Part shown: piece after piece, positions 21,961-34,300 of the stretch | How positions within the stretch are numbered: position 1 is the stretch's first letter | Layout of the letters: every line of letters starts with the position of its first letter | DNA from: Niebla homalea | Lineage: Eukaryota; Ascomycota; Lecanoromycetes; Lecanorales; Ramalinaceae | Reading direction: 5' to 3' | Assembly (NCBI GenBank): GCA_019925105.1 | Contig: JAHGAU010000008.1 | Location: forward strand, 1,364,001-1,428,000 | Length of the DNA: 64,000 bases | Notes under the pieces: model-generated | What the model was told of the DNA's origin: nothing | The model's database searches: none | What the model saw: the letters and a program-made list of their open reading frames with translations, nothing else | Made by a program: the position numbers and the translations under genes

Positions 21961-24455
21961 CTACATATCGAAATGCGAATTGTTGAAAATGCTGTCATCA
22001 TTCGATGTCGTCTTGAGAATGCCGCTCATGCGCTCTCCTCGTCTGGCCGCCGGTATCTTCTCCCAGTCATCGTCCTCTTCCGCATCTTCGTCCATGCGAT
22101 CGAGGTGAGTGCTTTGAAAATGATCTTCCATGGTGCTCTCATCTACGAAAGTGAAACCCTGGAAATTTGCCTGCATGCCAGGAGACAATGGTGTGGAAGC
22201 TGTCAAAGGTCCACCCGATCGCTGGACGGCGCTATCATTGAGAGATTGCGTATCCGCGAGGGCATTGGTGAATTCAGGATCAAAGTTGGACACATCGAGA
22301 ATGTTCTTGAGCTTGGGCTTGAACGGTGGCACAACTTGTTTGTTGGCAACTGCTTCCCAATCCGTATCAGCAAAGAACACATGCTCCTTGAGCTCGTTGG
22401 CATCCCGATCTGCCCCAAGTCGATGTCTGGGATTCCTGTTGAGGAGGCCTTTTACGAAGTTCCTTCCATCCGCACTCAAGGTATCCTTTGGAAAGCGGAC
22501 TTTCCCAAAGGCAATGTTCTTGTACATCTGCTGTGTGTCATCCGCATAGAATGGACTCCACCCGCAGCACATCTCGAACACAAGCACACCCAAGGACCAA
22601 AAGTCCACCATTGTAGTGTAGCCTTGCTCATCTAGGAGAACCTCTGGAGCCAGGTATTCGGTAGTGCCGCAGAATGTTTTGGTCGTTTCATCCTTGGCCA
22701 GGTTTGCCTTGGACAATCCAAAGTCGCAGAGTGCTATATGACCAACAGCATCCAGTAAAATGTTCTCCGGCTTTAGATCTCGGTACACAATGTTAAACTT
22801 GTGCAAATGCTCAAGTGCCAAGATCAGTTCAGCAATGTAGAATTTGGCTCGGGCTTCACCGAAGCGACCCTCCTTTTGCAAATGGTAGAACAGCTCACCG
22901 CCAGACATGAAGCCAGTGACCAGGTACAGGTTCTCGGGCGTTTGGAACGAGTATTTCAGACCGACAATGAAAGGCGAGTCGGCTGACGCCGTTCGCACGA
23001 GAATATTTCGCTCGCCGATAGTGTGTGCAACTTCCTTTTTCTGAACAATGACTTTCTTCGATAACTTCTTCATGGCATACACTTGATGCGTATCTCTCTC
23101 ATAAACCTGATAGACTTGACCGAAAGTCCCTGACGTAGATGTTAGTCAAGCTTCGCCACAACGACTCGGGCAAAAAAAACCTCTGCCGATGAGTCTGAGG
23201 ACTGGAAAGTCCTCTGGACCATATTGTTTTTTGGCTGTCTTCTGGAAGGAGAACTCGACATTGATCTCCCCAGAGACCTGATCGGTCTCTTGAGCCCGAG
23301 CCTCAAGCTTGTACCACCCGTCAGCCTTGTTTACATCTCCAAACACACCGGGTGCTATCTTTGCTTGTCCCAAAAACGCATCCTGGTGACCGCTGTAGAC
23401 GAAGATCTCCACGTCTGACTGCTTCCCCGAAACATCACTAGCATCGGAGTTAGCTGCCGTGACTTCTGCACCATAGATCTAGCTCACAATACTGCCTCGT
23501 GATCCCACTTTGGATCTGTCACCTGCTTGCCATTCTTGAAACTTTTTTGATCCACAACACTCGTTGTACTACTTTGCCGACTCTTCATGGGTATCGCCAT
23601 TGCTCGGCCCACATCCCCTCCATTTCTCCTGATCGGAACGCCGCCATCAATACCCCTTCCATTTGATAAGTGAGTATTGTCCGAAGCATCTTGCTGAGGC
23701 TCATGAGCGATTGACTCGATCCTTTCGAAGGAACAAACAGCATAGGGCGAGTAGCTTGGCTTTAGGCCCCGGGCGGATATGATCTTGACGAAGAGCTTTC
23801 CTTTCGGCGGAGCTACTGGTGGCGCTGGCCGAGAGCTGGCCTGATCATTGGAGTCGCTCTTGGTACTCTTTCGATCTTGGTTGTTGCTTGGGGAGGCATT
23901 CTTCTTGCGGGTCTCGGAACGGTCGTTCGAAAGAGCGCGGGGAGTTAAGGGAGGCGTGCTCTTCATACTTGGCGAAGTCGCGCCATCAGTCAGCTTGATG
24001 GTCTCAAGATTAGAGGTTAGAGATGAAAATGCAGAAAACGAAGGTACAGGGTCTATCGGTGAGGGCGGAGTAGTTGACGGTCTTCGACTGGTCGGGTTGG
24101 AAAGGTGAGATGCGTGAACGGTGGGCTTTGCGGTGATATTCAATCGCGCAGTCAGATCCGAGGCGAACTTCTTCGTTCGCAGGGGCATCAACAGGTTTCC
24201 AGATTGAACACGTGCCATAGACGGCCGGTGGGAGGCTTGACCATTCCCGCCAAGCTTGGACGCGAGACTGCGACAGAGGTCGTGCCTTGGCTCGTGTGTT
24301 GATGAAGATGATGAGGAGGATGTCGGAGGTGTCGGGAGGTAAGGCCGACTGGCCAACTGTTCACACAGCATGCTTGGGGGTGGCTGCGGTACAGAGCCGT
24401 CTCCTAGAGGCGAGGCGGGAGCAGTCGGCGGGGCACACGTGGAGGGGACCTCCAT
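21961..24455 (-). CDS. SCH9: AGC protein kinase Sch9 with C2 domain
   Basis: Sch9 is the fungal S6K-like kinase downstream of TORC1 controlling growth, nutrient response and stress. Exons 24455..23488, 23437..23181 and 23129..21961 give 797 residues. The N-terminal 230 residues are disordered and serine/proline-rich. A C2-type domain runs from KGKLFVKIISARGLKPSYSP through DPKWDHEAVFDVSG to VEFSFQKTAKKQYG. The kinase domain has the glycine loop GRGTFGQVYQV, lysine in YAMKKLSKK, catalytic YRDLKPEN, DFGLSK, activation loop TKTFCGTTEYLAPE, and the C-terminal hydrophobic motif FQGFTFVDES. Introns of 50 and 51 nt join EAVF-DVSG and GRG-TFGQ. The first ATG in frame is 24455; the frame continues to a TTG at 24494. 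The upstream region carries a 10-nt tandem repeat. Confidence 0.92.
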
Positions 24456-26505
24456 GGCCGAGATTGCGTTTGTGTTTGAGCGGGAGAAGAGCAAGAGGCA
24501 GAACTCTGAAGACGGCGGGCTGCAAGATATTGGAAACGAACCTGTCCAAAGTAACTGTGTAGTATGCCAGGTAGGCGTTTGTCGGATGGGTCCGGTCGAG
24601 GTGTGGCAACGCCAGAGGGACAGCCACTCAGCACTCTATCAGGACTGTCCGCATCAGACCTGCTGTGATGAGACTTGTCAGTATCGAAGATTCATTACCA
24701 GTCTTAGTGGCGCAATCAAGATTTGATGACGAGCAAGTCATGGTTCGCTTTCACGTGAAAGATCGCAGAATGTGAGACAAGCATTTGATTGTGCAGAGAG
24801 TACAGGAGAGTCCAAGAGAGTTCAAGAGAGTCCAAGAGAGTTCAAGAGAGTCCAAGAGAGTTCAACAGAGTCCAAAGAGAGTCCAAAGAGAGCATCGACA
24901 TCAAAAGCTGATGGCAGAAGCCCGGTTGTGACGTTGAGGTGTGCTGAGTCAAGGACGAAGAGAGAAGTAGAGAAACGAGTGTGATGATTTTGTGTTGGGA
25001 GCAAGTGGCGCTAGCGCAGCCGATGTTCCATTTGGGTGTGAAGGTAAAAAAGACGAGTGATCACTTCTGTTTCCTATGAAAAGCTTCTTTGCGTATCCCG
25101 AAGATGGGACATGTTTCAAGTACACTGGTCCATGTCACCATCAAAGATTTTCAGTGATGCGCATTGCTGCTGTAGCTGTTCAGGGAGAATGCAGAACGAC
25201 ACATGAAGCAGTCCCGTCTCGGAAAACGTCGGAGCTTGCCAGCAGTGAGGTCGATCCACCACGAGAATGAGCGCGGTAGGACAACGGAATGGATGGTCCT
25301 GTCTAGATCTTGTAGTGCGGTTGTCCCCAAGGTGTTTCATGGGAGGTTGGAAAATGAAAATGCAGCATGATGATGTTGTTTACCGCTTAGGAGACGAGCT
25401 TTCGCGTACCTTGCCTTTTGCAATGCAGCTTTCAGATAGTTCGGATTGATGCCATCGTGCTGGGCCATTACGGAGCCCGCTGCTCAAGCTTGCAAGAGGA
25501 TAAAGAGGACTTGCAGAAGAGTGGAGAATTCAGCAATGCAAAATTTGTTCTGAGCGTTTCCGATTTTCGAGGACTTTATGAACAGTGGTAAAGAGGGGAA
25601 AAGTGGGCCGCAAAAAGGCGATGGCGGATATAATCTGGATGGTGGGGGTTTTGGATGCGGAGTTTGCACGAGGCTTGAAGGCTGAGGCCACCAAGGCTTT
25701 GTTGAATCCTTGCGACCTATTTGCATATGCCTCGAAATCTCTCAGAGGCTCGAAGAGTAAATCTACAAGTCTAACAGGCTGGAGCAAAGTCAGATCTGAC
25801 CGAGGACTGTCTACTGAGCGTGATTTGCTATCAAAGCCAGCTGGGCAAGAGCAAGTGATCCGACTCGACCAAAGACGAGACAGATATGGGGAGGAGAGTT
25901 GGGGGGGCTTTGAGGGATCGGGGTAATGGTCACCAAGTAGCCTTTTCCATTACACCAACCTGAGAGGTTATTGAAGAGAAGGGAGACCTCAGTGTTGTGA
26001 TATCAGCCAGGGCAGTAGAAGGCGTACTTTCCAACGACAATACTGGTTATGAGTATGACACTGATATACGACATTAGCAACCTCAGAATCAACAGAGACA
26101 GCCCATAGCCTGTAATGGTCATAGTTGTATCGATCAATCCCATGATCGAACTTACCGTGGTACTGTCGTACTCCGAGGGTTGTCGCCATTTTCGCTTACT
26201 CATCCTTCTAGGTGCCAAGGCAGCGTCGAGCGTCGACACTGTTAATAATTTTGAGTGCCATCCAGCGCCTTTCCCAATTCCCAAGTCATTCATAAAAAGG
26301 ATGTCACCTATGTTAGACACTCCACTAAGTACATAAACTATCGGTCCTCTCCTCTAATTCTATCAAGATTTATCGTACTGCCAGCCTTGGCAATTCTTAA
26401 CCACATTCAAATGAACATTTGGGAAAGCTTTGATTAACACTCACTCACTAAAATCCAAAAAGTAGCTGCTTTTGCTGCTTGTCCTACGCTGTCTCTTAGA
26501 AAGGC
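24456..26505. promoter_or_regulatory. Divergent promoter region SCH9/RSC7
   Basis: Two kilobases lie between the start codons of SCH9 (minus) and RSC7 (plus), unusually long for this window. It must contain both promoters and leaders. Short frames such as 25585-25926 have no family resemblance, so I do not call a gene. A tandem repeat is at 24801-24893. Confidence 0.55.
24801..24893 (+). repeat. Tandem 10-nt purine-rich repeat upstream of SCH9
   Basis: About nine units of TCCAAGAGAG and TTCAAGAGAG alternate, giving a 20-nt higher-order period, with decay at the 3' end. On the SCH9 coding strand it reads as a CT-rich tract 350-440 nt upstream of the start codon, so it is in the promoter or leader. 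CT-rich tracts are common in fungal promoters; a role here is inference. Confidence 0.85.
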
Positions 26506-28225
26506 ATGGTGAGATTGTCGCGCTCGAGAGCCGCGGCCGCTGCAGCGCAACGTACGGTTCCATGTCCTCAAGGCCTGCACCTTCTGACACTTTCTAGGTA
26601 CGCCGACCCCGCAAATTAGCGATGGCACGGATGAAGATTTAGCTGGAGTGGTACAAGCGAATACGAGTCAAGAGGAGGAGGTTGACGATGACCAGGCAGA
26701 TCCAGAAGAGGAAGAAGAAAGATCTACGCCGTTGGTGGATTCGGACGTAGGGTCAGCCCCGGCTACCCCTGCCTATGGGCGGGGAGGCGCTCGAAGAAAG
26801 AGAGGGGGCAGGGGAAGGGGACGAGCGAAACGGCTTGATCTTAATGGACAAGATCCACGAGACAATGGCTCCGACACAGCAACGCCAAGACGACGTGGAG
26901 GATGGCGGGGACGGGGCTACGGCGCCGGGCGGTGGGCAAAAGCACGTGGAGGACCCTCGCATGTGACCCAGGTTCCGGTGGATAAAGAAGGCAACATGGC
27001 GAATGTCGTCAACGACGAAGTTGAGCTTCCAGAAGATCCCAACGGAGAGGAAAAGGTCACGAGAGAGGGCGAGCTGAAAGGCGACCGCGAGTACCGCGTG
27101 AGAACTTTCCGAATTGAGGGCAAGGGCGACAGGCTATACATGTTATCGACAGAACCTGCACGTTGCATTGGCTTTCGCGACAGCTACCTCTTTTTCCAGA
27201 AACATAAGCAGCTCTACAAGATTATCATTGCTGAAGAGGCCAAGAAGGACCTGATTGATCGTGGCATCATCCCACATTCCTACAAGGGAAGAGCTATCGG
27301 CGTTGTCACAGCCAGGTCTGTCTTTCGAGAATTCGGTTCCAAAATCATCGTTGGCGGCAAAAAAGTGGTTGATGACTACCAAGTTGCAGAGGCAAGAGCG
27401 AATGGCGACGTTGAGGGAGAATTTGCTGTTCCCGAAGACGAAGTGCCAGGAGGACCAGACACGTACGACCGCAACCGCTATGTGGCATGGCACGGCGCAA
27501 GCAGTGTCTACCACACGGGTGGCCCAAGCGTCCCGTTCCTGAATGGAAAACCAATAGAGAGCAAAAAGCGGAAGATTGTTGTGACGGGTGCTAATTGGAT
27601 GTACGAGCATGCTCTTCAGGCCAGGTGAGTTGCTCCGAAACCACAGCTCTGATGTGCAAATGTGACGTCTGATTGTGTGCTCACCTCAACTTCGTACAGC
27701 CAATTCAATTCCTTCATTACAGCACAACGTCGTCAAAATCTCGAGGGTGTCTACGATGTCCACACCAATTTCATGCAATATCCACGTATCATGCAACCAT
27801 CGCATGTACGGTGGGAGCAGGTCATACCTAGTGACCCAGATTCGCGCACAATGAATGACGATGACTCCGATCAAGCTTCAGACTGGGAGAACGAGGGCAT
27901 GCTAATCAATAAGGCTAGTCGTTCAGACATGCGTATGTCTGCCAAGGTGCACCGCAAGTACTCGCGCAAATTCATGGTAACTGACACTTTGTGCGAAACG
28001 CCCGCGACGTCCACTTTGGGATACCCAGGACCGGATGAGGCATTGATGGATATTGACCCCCCTGGCTTGGTTCATGTGTCGGAAGACGTGATCGCAGAGC
28101 TCCCAAATGACTGCCGTGAGCAATTCCTCAAGGCCCGAGGGCAAGAAGTTGAATGGAAGGCAAGATGGGGCTCAGAGAGCACGGAACATGCAAGATCGGA
28201 TCTCAGAATCACGTACAACACATAG
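26506..28225 (+). CDS. RSC7: RSC7/Swp82-type chromatin remodelling subunit
   Basis: This family (CRC subunit, Rsc7/Npl6 and Swp82) belongs to the RSC and SWI/SNF nucleosome remodellers in the nucleus. Exons 26506..26551, 26598..27624 and 27700..28225 give 532 residues. The 46-nt first intron has CTGACAC before TTTCTAG and joins MVRLSRSRAAAAAAQ to RTPTPQISDGTDED. An acidic stretch and an RGG-rich basic stretch (GGARRKRGGRGRGRAKR, RRRGGWRGRGYGAGRW) come first. The conserved domain follows: EYRVRTFRIEGKGDRLYMLS, ARCIGFRDSYLFFQKHKQL, RGIIPHSYKGRAIGVVTARS, FREFGSKIIVGGKKVVDDY. After the second intron, HALQASQFNSFITAQRRQNL and DVHTNFMQYPRIMQP complete it. I cannot separate Rsc7 from Swp82 orthology by eye. 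Confidence 0.85.
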
Positions 28226-30096
28226 GCATCCGCTGAAGTATTGGACAGTGGATGTAGCACTTCGGATGTAGCGAGCGGCGTTCTAAGGCGCACACGATAC
28301 CCAGTGGGGCATGGCAGAAAACCAAAAAAGGAGATTGGAAAAGCGAAGAGGCGGTCAACCCGAGGCTGCCGTAGGTGGTTGACGTAGTCAGTACTGAAGA
28401 AGTAGGTCAACAGAAAGTCTCATCGGCTTCGAGTGCATACTGCTCAATCATATGGGCGTGACCAGCGTGACCAGCAGGGCCGAGGACACGAACGGAGTCG
28501 CGAGGACCTCCGACGCAATGTCTGTCATGCGTGAAGTGGACTGCCTGACTTCGGGATGTGGGCAAGTTGAAGAGCTTAATAATAATGGTGTGGCCGAGCG
28601 GTACGCCCATGTTCAAGATATGGTTGGACCATCGTAATCATGGATTGAAAGGGCGAAGCATGCAGTCATGTTACTGATTTCCAATCCCTGTGATACTACG
28701 CGGCATGGGGAAAAGCTCGAGGGGTCGATAAGCTGGTTATGTGACACGACAGGTGTCCAGGCTGTACCTGTAACTCCGTACACGCCATATGCACATGCTC
28801 CAAAGGCAATAAGACCCTAACATCGTGGCCAATCCTGCAGCCACCAGCAGGCAGCGATGAATTGCAGAGTTCGCTTATTCACACTATCAGGGCATTGCTT
28901 TTAGTGTCGGCGGTTTACCTGTCTGAATCTTTGACCCACGGTTTGTGAGCTTTGATACAGCCTCAGGGATAGGTCATCCAAAACTTCCATTCTTCCGTGA
29001 CTACAGGAGGCGACTTTGGAGGCTGCCAGAGCCCCCAAAGCATATCTTTCCGCAAGAGACACTGGAATTAGAATGTGTCTCACAGTGGAATCCTGTCATT
29101 TATCATCTCGTATTTGGTAGCCTAGACCCGCGTATAATACCGGGCTTGTGATCCGTAGCCTGACGCCACCATCAGAAATACAGAAGGCTTTTTTTTTTGG
29201 GATTTAGAATTTACGGGCCTTTTCTCCCGCTCATCATCTCATTTCTCCCATCATCTTAATTCTTTTCTTTTGCTTCTTCATTGATCTTCACTCAGAACCC
29301 TCTCCTCCGCCCCCTCGCCTTCGTTCCCCCACCGACGGAATATACGCATACACAAGAGCAAGTGGACAACGTCTTCGCCACTGCTTGCCAGAAAATGTTT
29401 GCTCGGATGGAAATTTTGCAGTAATCTCCCATTCAAACCCTTCGACTCCTTGGCTCTTCGGTCCAGGAACACTTCAACTTCAAGCACCCTTCTTACCTTC
29501 GGTAGAAAGTGTCTGATCCAAGCTGGCCTCGCCTTTCGTCCCTGCCTCCCACTTCCGTGAAGACCTTCCGATTGTGAGCCAGCAGAATTCTCAGAATTCC
29601 CACTGTGGCTTCTTCTGCATCACCAGAAAGTTCTCATCAATACATTCGCTCGGCAGTCATCGATTGTTCTGGCTTTCTCTAGTCCCAGAGCCGCAGAATG
29701 GCATTGTCAGTCTCGGGTTGAGTGCTACTTGACCTATCGTGAAGAGCACCGGAACTTTTAATTAAGACTTCGAGCTCACACATCAACTCAGCCACCAGGG
29801 CATGGAGTCCTGAGTATTACCACCGCCAAGAGCGACCGTTGGCTGAGGTGGTCCTCGTTCGTGATATTTCGCTACCGTCAATAGTCTTGTTCTTTTAGCG
29901 TTACGAATCTGATTTTAATACAACTTGATCAACCCATCACCATCCCCTGGATTCCCTGATCTTGATTCAACTCGTCAAGGACCGTTCGCTACGATCCCTA
30001 GCGATCATTGGGCTTGTTCATCAGCCTATTGCCGGGTTGCTTGGGTTACAACAGTCTACCCAATCCCCCGTGGCAGCCTGTGCGGCTGATCGAAAA
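28226..30096. other. Long upstream region of the Clg1-like gene
   Basis: Nearly 1.9 kb without a recognised gene. From about 29190 it is pyrimidine-rich with a T-run (29189-29198) and CTCATC/CTCCC tracts up to about 29310, which look like a promoter and transcription start zone. That would give the Clg1-like mRNA a leader of several hundred nucleotides. No RNA gene seen. Confidence 0.5.
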
Positions 30097-31554
30097 ATGC
30101 CGGCATTGCACCAGAATCATGTGTCGTCTCATATGCCACTGACTCCACCGGACTACTATGGCCACTTCCAAGATGATGGATATGGCAGTGGTTCATTGTC
30201 TGTCTTGGAGCAAAGATCAACTGCTGAGAGGACTCCATCCTCAGCCTATGACCTGAGAAGCTGCGGGCTGAATGAATATGCCGACAGGTATATGCCTTAT
30301 CAGCCAACGCAGATGGCTCCAGTCCCCTATTTCTCGGACCCAGTGTCCCAGGCCTCTTCGGCTTACACGACTTCGCTACAACCCGGGGCTACGCAGTACG
30401 CTCTGGCAATCAAGTCTCAATATTACTCATATGAGGCTCAAGACCGCAAGACGAAGGACTTTGACCAAAAACCACAGCCAAAGGGTACCGCGACTGCCTC
30501 CAAGCCCAAAGACGAGAGGGTTGGAGGTGTTGCAGCACATCTTGATTACGAAATGGACGAAATGGTTGCCTTTGTGTCTGAGAAGGCACAGAGAATGTAT
30601 GACTTCCTTGCCTCCAGGATATGCCTTGCAGACATTGACATGACTCGAAGTATCCTCAGCTCCAAGTCCACACCCCACCAAGATTTCCGAAGATATGTCT
30701 CAGTCGTCTTATCCTCAACTCGGCTTCCAAGTTCGACGATCCTGTTGGGCCTCTTGTACCTATCGAACCGTGTGGCTTTGTTGTCCCGTAAGGGGCAATA
30801 TCCTCAAGGCGCTCAAGATGTGTATTCAATGCTCACGATCTCTTTGGTCCTGGGATCCAAGTTCTTGGATGACAATACGTTTCAGAATCGATCATGGTCA
30901 GAAGTGAGCGGTATGTCTGTCTTGGAGCTCAATTATCTGGAAATCCAGTGGTTGCTTGATATCAAATGGGATCTCCATGTTGATCGAAACGACCCAGAAG
31001 GATTTCAGCTGTGGCACGGACTTTGGGAGCAAAGCAAACGCAGGAAGCTTGATCTGTCAATAGCCGAGTCCTTGAGGCAGAGCAATATTCAGGAGCAAGG
31101 ACGACAGCGCCAGCAACAACTGCGCACGAGGCAACAACTTCCCCCATTGGAGACACACCTTGTACACCCTGAAGCGAACCTTGCCCGTCAGTCACAATTT
31201 CCCAGCTACGCGCATGGCCCTTGGAATACTCCCCAAAGTGCGGCATGGCGATTGCCGCACCAACAAGCCAGTTATTCGCCCCCGTCAGCGCCTGAGACCG
31301 GCCCAAACACGCCAGATGCGTACGGGCTACTCAACTCCTTCTCTTACGCGCCACAACGCATTCAGCCGGCTTTCAAACTACCTACTGCTTTGCGGACGTT
31401 GCCGTCCAATCCCCCCCCGACAGGCTACCTTGGTCAGTACCTCCACCAGAGCGGCTACGATTACAGCAACCCGTACGAAAGGGAACTTTTCACTTCTCAA
31501 CGAGATCGCCATCTGTTTGCGCCGAATTACGGGGTCCAGTCCGTCGTGGGATAA
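30097..31554 (+). CDS. CLG1: Clg1/Pho80-like cyclin
   Basis: A single exon of 485 residues from the first ATG (MPALHQNHVSS). The frame extends upstream to a TTG at 29962 but no ATG is there. The N-terminal 150 residues are low complexity, rich in Tyr, Ser, Pro and Gln. The cyclin fold is in the middle: EMDEMVAFVSEKAQRMYDFL, FRRYVSVVLSSTRLPSSTIL, LGLLYLSNRVALLS, YSMLTISLVLGSKFLDDNTF, NRSWSEVSGMSVLELNYLEI. This is the PF08613-type cyclin arrangement of Pho80/Pcl and Clg1 proteins, which partner Pho85-class kinases. The tail is Gln/Pro-rich. Assignment to Clg1 rather than another Pcl rests on the long low-complexity flanks and the KFLDDNTF/SWSEVSGM segment. Kinase partner and process are inferred only. 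Confidence 0.75.
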   Translation: MPALHQNHVSSHMPLTPPDYYGHFQDDGYGSGSLSVLEQRSTAERTPSSAYDLRSCGLNEYADRYMPYQPTQMAPVPYFSDPVSQASSAYTTSLQPGATQYALAIKSQYYSYEAQDRKTKDFDQKPQPKGTATASKPKDERVGGVAAHLDYEMDEMVAFVSEKAQRMYDFLASRICLADIDMTRSILSSKSTPHQDFRRYVSVVLSSTRLPSSTILLGLLYLSNRVALLSRKGQYPQGAQDVYSMLTISLVLGSKFLDDNTFQNRSWSEVSGMSVLELNYLEIQWLLDIKWDLHVDRNDPEGFQLWHGLWEQSKRRKLDLSIAESLRQSNIQEQGRQRQQQLRTRQQLPPLETHLVHPEANLARQSQFPSYAHGPWNTPQSAAWRLPHQQASYSPPSAPETGPNTPDAYGLLNSFSYAPQRIQPAFKLPTALRTLPSNPPPTGYLGQYLHQSGYDYSNPYERELFTSQRDRHLFAPNYGVQSVVG

Positions 31555-32680
31555 CGACTTGTTCCACAGAGGATCTGGCACCCGCTGTAAGGCTACGATG
31601 TAGACCATGAACAGCATGATAACCGCATGTCTGGGGCCTTTGCGTCGCTGTTTTGCTGGCCCGGGGTAAGCGAACGGCGTTGCTGCATCCAGGATTTTAG
31701 TATGAGCATGCATGGGCGGACCGTCTCTCAGAATTTTACGAATCTCCTTTGACTTACGTCTCCCACGTTCAAAAAAGATAGACCCGACATTTATTCTAAC
31801 ATTCAATTCATTAACGGAGTCGCATCATGAGGGATTGGATGGGTATGTTCACTTCCATCAGAAATTGGTTCAGAAAGTTCACTGGCGATGTCTTGCTCTC
31901 TGGGCGCAGCTATCTCGCTACAGCTTCCGGAGTTTTCTCAGCAATATTGCCCCAATTTAAATCTTTATTGGGTTATCGTAAGCTGGGTGGTTTTTCCCGC
32001 CAGTAAACATGATACCCCGAGTTCATGGCATTCGTTCAACGTCATCATCATTGTCATCAATACCATCGCAAACATATGTCCGCATGGTTTCGTTCAGAAG
32101 TGAAAATCAGCGTCCAGACTTGGTTGCATACAGGGGGAGCATATTGCTAGGTGGAAAAGCATTGAATTCAAGATTAGAATTGCCATTGGAAAGATGAGGT
32201 ATGGGGCAAAGGGAGGCAGATCTCCAACGTTCTATCTTGTAAATCTTATGAGGTGGTTTGATAGGACATACCCGTTGTGAGGTCAAACGCTTAGATTGAA
32301 GATCAAATCAAAAATGATTGACCCTCATACCATCCAAGCTTGGGTATCCGAGATGTGTCTCAACACGTGTATGGTGCCGCTCAGCCCAGGCCATAACCCA
32401 TATCACTATAACCCTGGTCGAATGAAAAGGCGTCGTCATTCTCGGGCTCAACTGCAACGTGGGCCCACTCAAGAAAGCCTCCAGCCTGTGTCGGGCTCTC
32501 AATCAAATGTAAACACGGAAATGATATGGAGAAGTCGCACAGTTCAAGTATGCAGTTGAAGGCGCTTCAAACCTGACCTGAAATACAAGCTGCTTCGCAT
32601 GCAACGCTTTCTATTCTATAAACATGACGGCCGACAAGGTGATCTCTGTTTTCGGGGAAGGGGAGACGAGAAGGCGGCGT
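31555..32680. other. Convergent 3' region CLG1/RPT5
   Basis: About 1.1 kb between two converging stop codons. Moderately AT-rich, with no supported frame, repeat or RNA gene. Confidence 0.55.
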
Positions 32681-34300
32681 CTAGGCGTAGAAATTGACAG
32701 TATCCTGTGTCGCAAGAATGAAGTCAGTCGTTGCATCCAAGATACCACGCTACAGGGAAGTGCAAAAAGTCCACAATGTAGAACAGGGTAACTCACCTTC
32801 TTCTTCGCCTGTACCTCCGCAATCGCATCAACGTAATGCTCGTGTCCGATCTTGACTTGGCCTTTCCTCAACGCAATCATGCCCGCCTCCACACATACGG
32901 CCTTCAACTGCGCACCCCCAAACTCGTCCGTACTCCTTGCCAGTTCTGGCCAGTTGACGCCTTCATCCACCGTCATCTTCCGGCTATGGATCCGCAAGAT
33001 CTGCGCCCGAGCTTCTTCATTCGGCAGTGGAAACTCAATCTTCCTATCCAGCCGCCCCGAACGGAGCAGCGCCGGGTCAAGCACATCTACACGGTTGGTG
33101 GCTGCGAGAACCTTGACACGGTCATCGGACGCAAACCCATCAAGCTGGTTCAGCAGCTCCAGCATCGTTCGCTGCACCTCCCTGTCACCGGACTTCTCGC
33201 TGTCGAAGCGCTTGGTGCCCACGGCGTCAAGCTCGTCGATGAAGATGATGGAAGGGGCCTTCTCCTTGGCGAGGGCGAAGCAGTCGCGGACCAGCTTGGC
33301 GCCGTCGCCGATGAACATCTGGACGAGCTGAGGGCCGGCGAGCTTGAGGAAGGTGGCGTCGGTCTGGGCAGCGCAGGCACGGGCGAGGAGGGTTTTGCCT
33401 GTTCCGGGGGGGCCGTACATAAGAGCTCCTAGACGATTATTCATTTAGCCGGCGATGAAGGAGATGGCGGATAAGCGTGTCAACAAGATGCTGTTACCTT
33501 TTGGAGCCTTGATCCCAATTTTTTTGAATCGGTCCGCTTCCTTCATGGGCCATACCACCGCTTCGACCAGCTCTTCTATCTGTTTGTCTAAGCCGCCGAC
33601 ATCTGTGTACTTCTCCGTCGGTTTCTCATCCACCTCCATGGCTTTGACGCGGCTATCATATTCGGCGGGTAGCGTGTCAAGAACCAGATACGAGTCCTTA
33701 TTGACTCCTATGAGATCGCCCGGCTTGAGGGCAGTGTGTTCCACAAGACCGATGAGGGGTAGGAAGATGGTTTGGCGGGTGGAGGTTTTGATCACGGCAG
33801 ATTTGCCCACTCTAGTCGCATCCAGATCGATATTTGCCCCTTCTTCTGCAGCTTCTTTCTCAACGTCGAGATCCAATAGTTCGACCACATTCCCCACCAA
33901 GTAGGGTAGCTGTCTGCAAACACGTTGATCAGCGTGTGGTTGGTAGACGGCTCCAGCACCGACGGCAAACCAACCTATTATTTTCAATCTTGTCCAAGTT
34001 GTCCTTTATCTTCTCCCGCATAGTTGCCTGTTCATGCTGCAGACGCTGATACTCGCTCTTCATAATCCTCATGTCGTTATCGAGCAGTCGCCGCCTCATA
34101 TTTATGTCTCTTGTGCTGGAATGTAATATCTCTGTGTCTATGATGTCCTCCTCCTTTTCCTCCTCCTTTGCATCCCTCATCTCCGCATCGCCCTCTTGCT
34201 CTGGCTTCTTCCCCTCCTTCTCACCATCTCCATTCTCCTTCTTCTCGTCCTCCTTCTTTCCCTCTCTCTCCATATCATCTAGATCTTCGAGAGTGGACAT
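32681..34300 (-). CDS. RPT5: 26S proteasome ATPase subunit Rpt5
   Basis: Rpt5 is one of six AAA-ATPases of the proteasome base that unfold substrates and open the 20S gate. Exons 34300..33975, 33913..33498, 33428..32797 and 32704..32681 give 465 residues. An acidic, lysine-rich N terminus ([20 protein letters not shown]) is followed by a coiled coil ([20 protein letters not shown]). The OB-fold region is [15 protein letters not shown] to [14 protein letters not shown]. The AAA module has [17 protein letters not shown], Walker A GPPGTGKT, Walker [15 protein letters not shown] and the arginine-finger region [16 protein letters not shown]. The last 24-nt exon adds the C-terminal VNFYA, whose F-Y-A is the HbYX motif that inserts into the 20S ring. 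Introns are 61, 69 and 92 nt with clean GT-AG ends. Confidence 0.95.

Noticed and set aside
24801..24893. Regular short repeats considered as a CRISPR array
   Set aside because: Units are contiguous 10-mers with no spacers, in a eukaryotic genome.
25585..25926. A 113-codon frame in the SCH9/RSC7 gap
   Set aside because: No conserved motif and no splice partners that would extend it into a plausible protein.
32836..33432. A 198-codon plus-strand frame over RPT5
   Set aside because: Antisense shadow of the AAA module, whose Walker motifs are clear on the minus strand.
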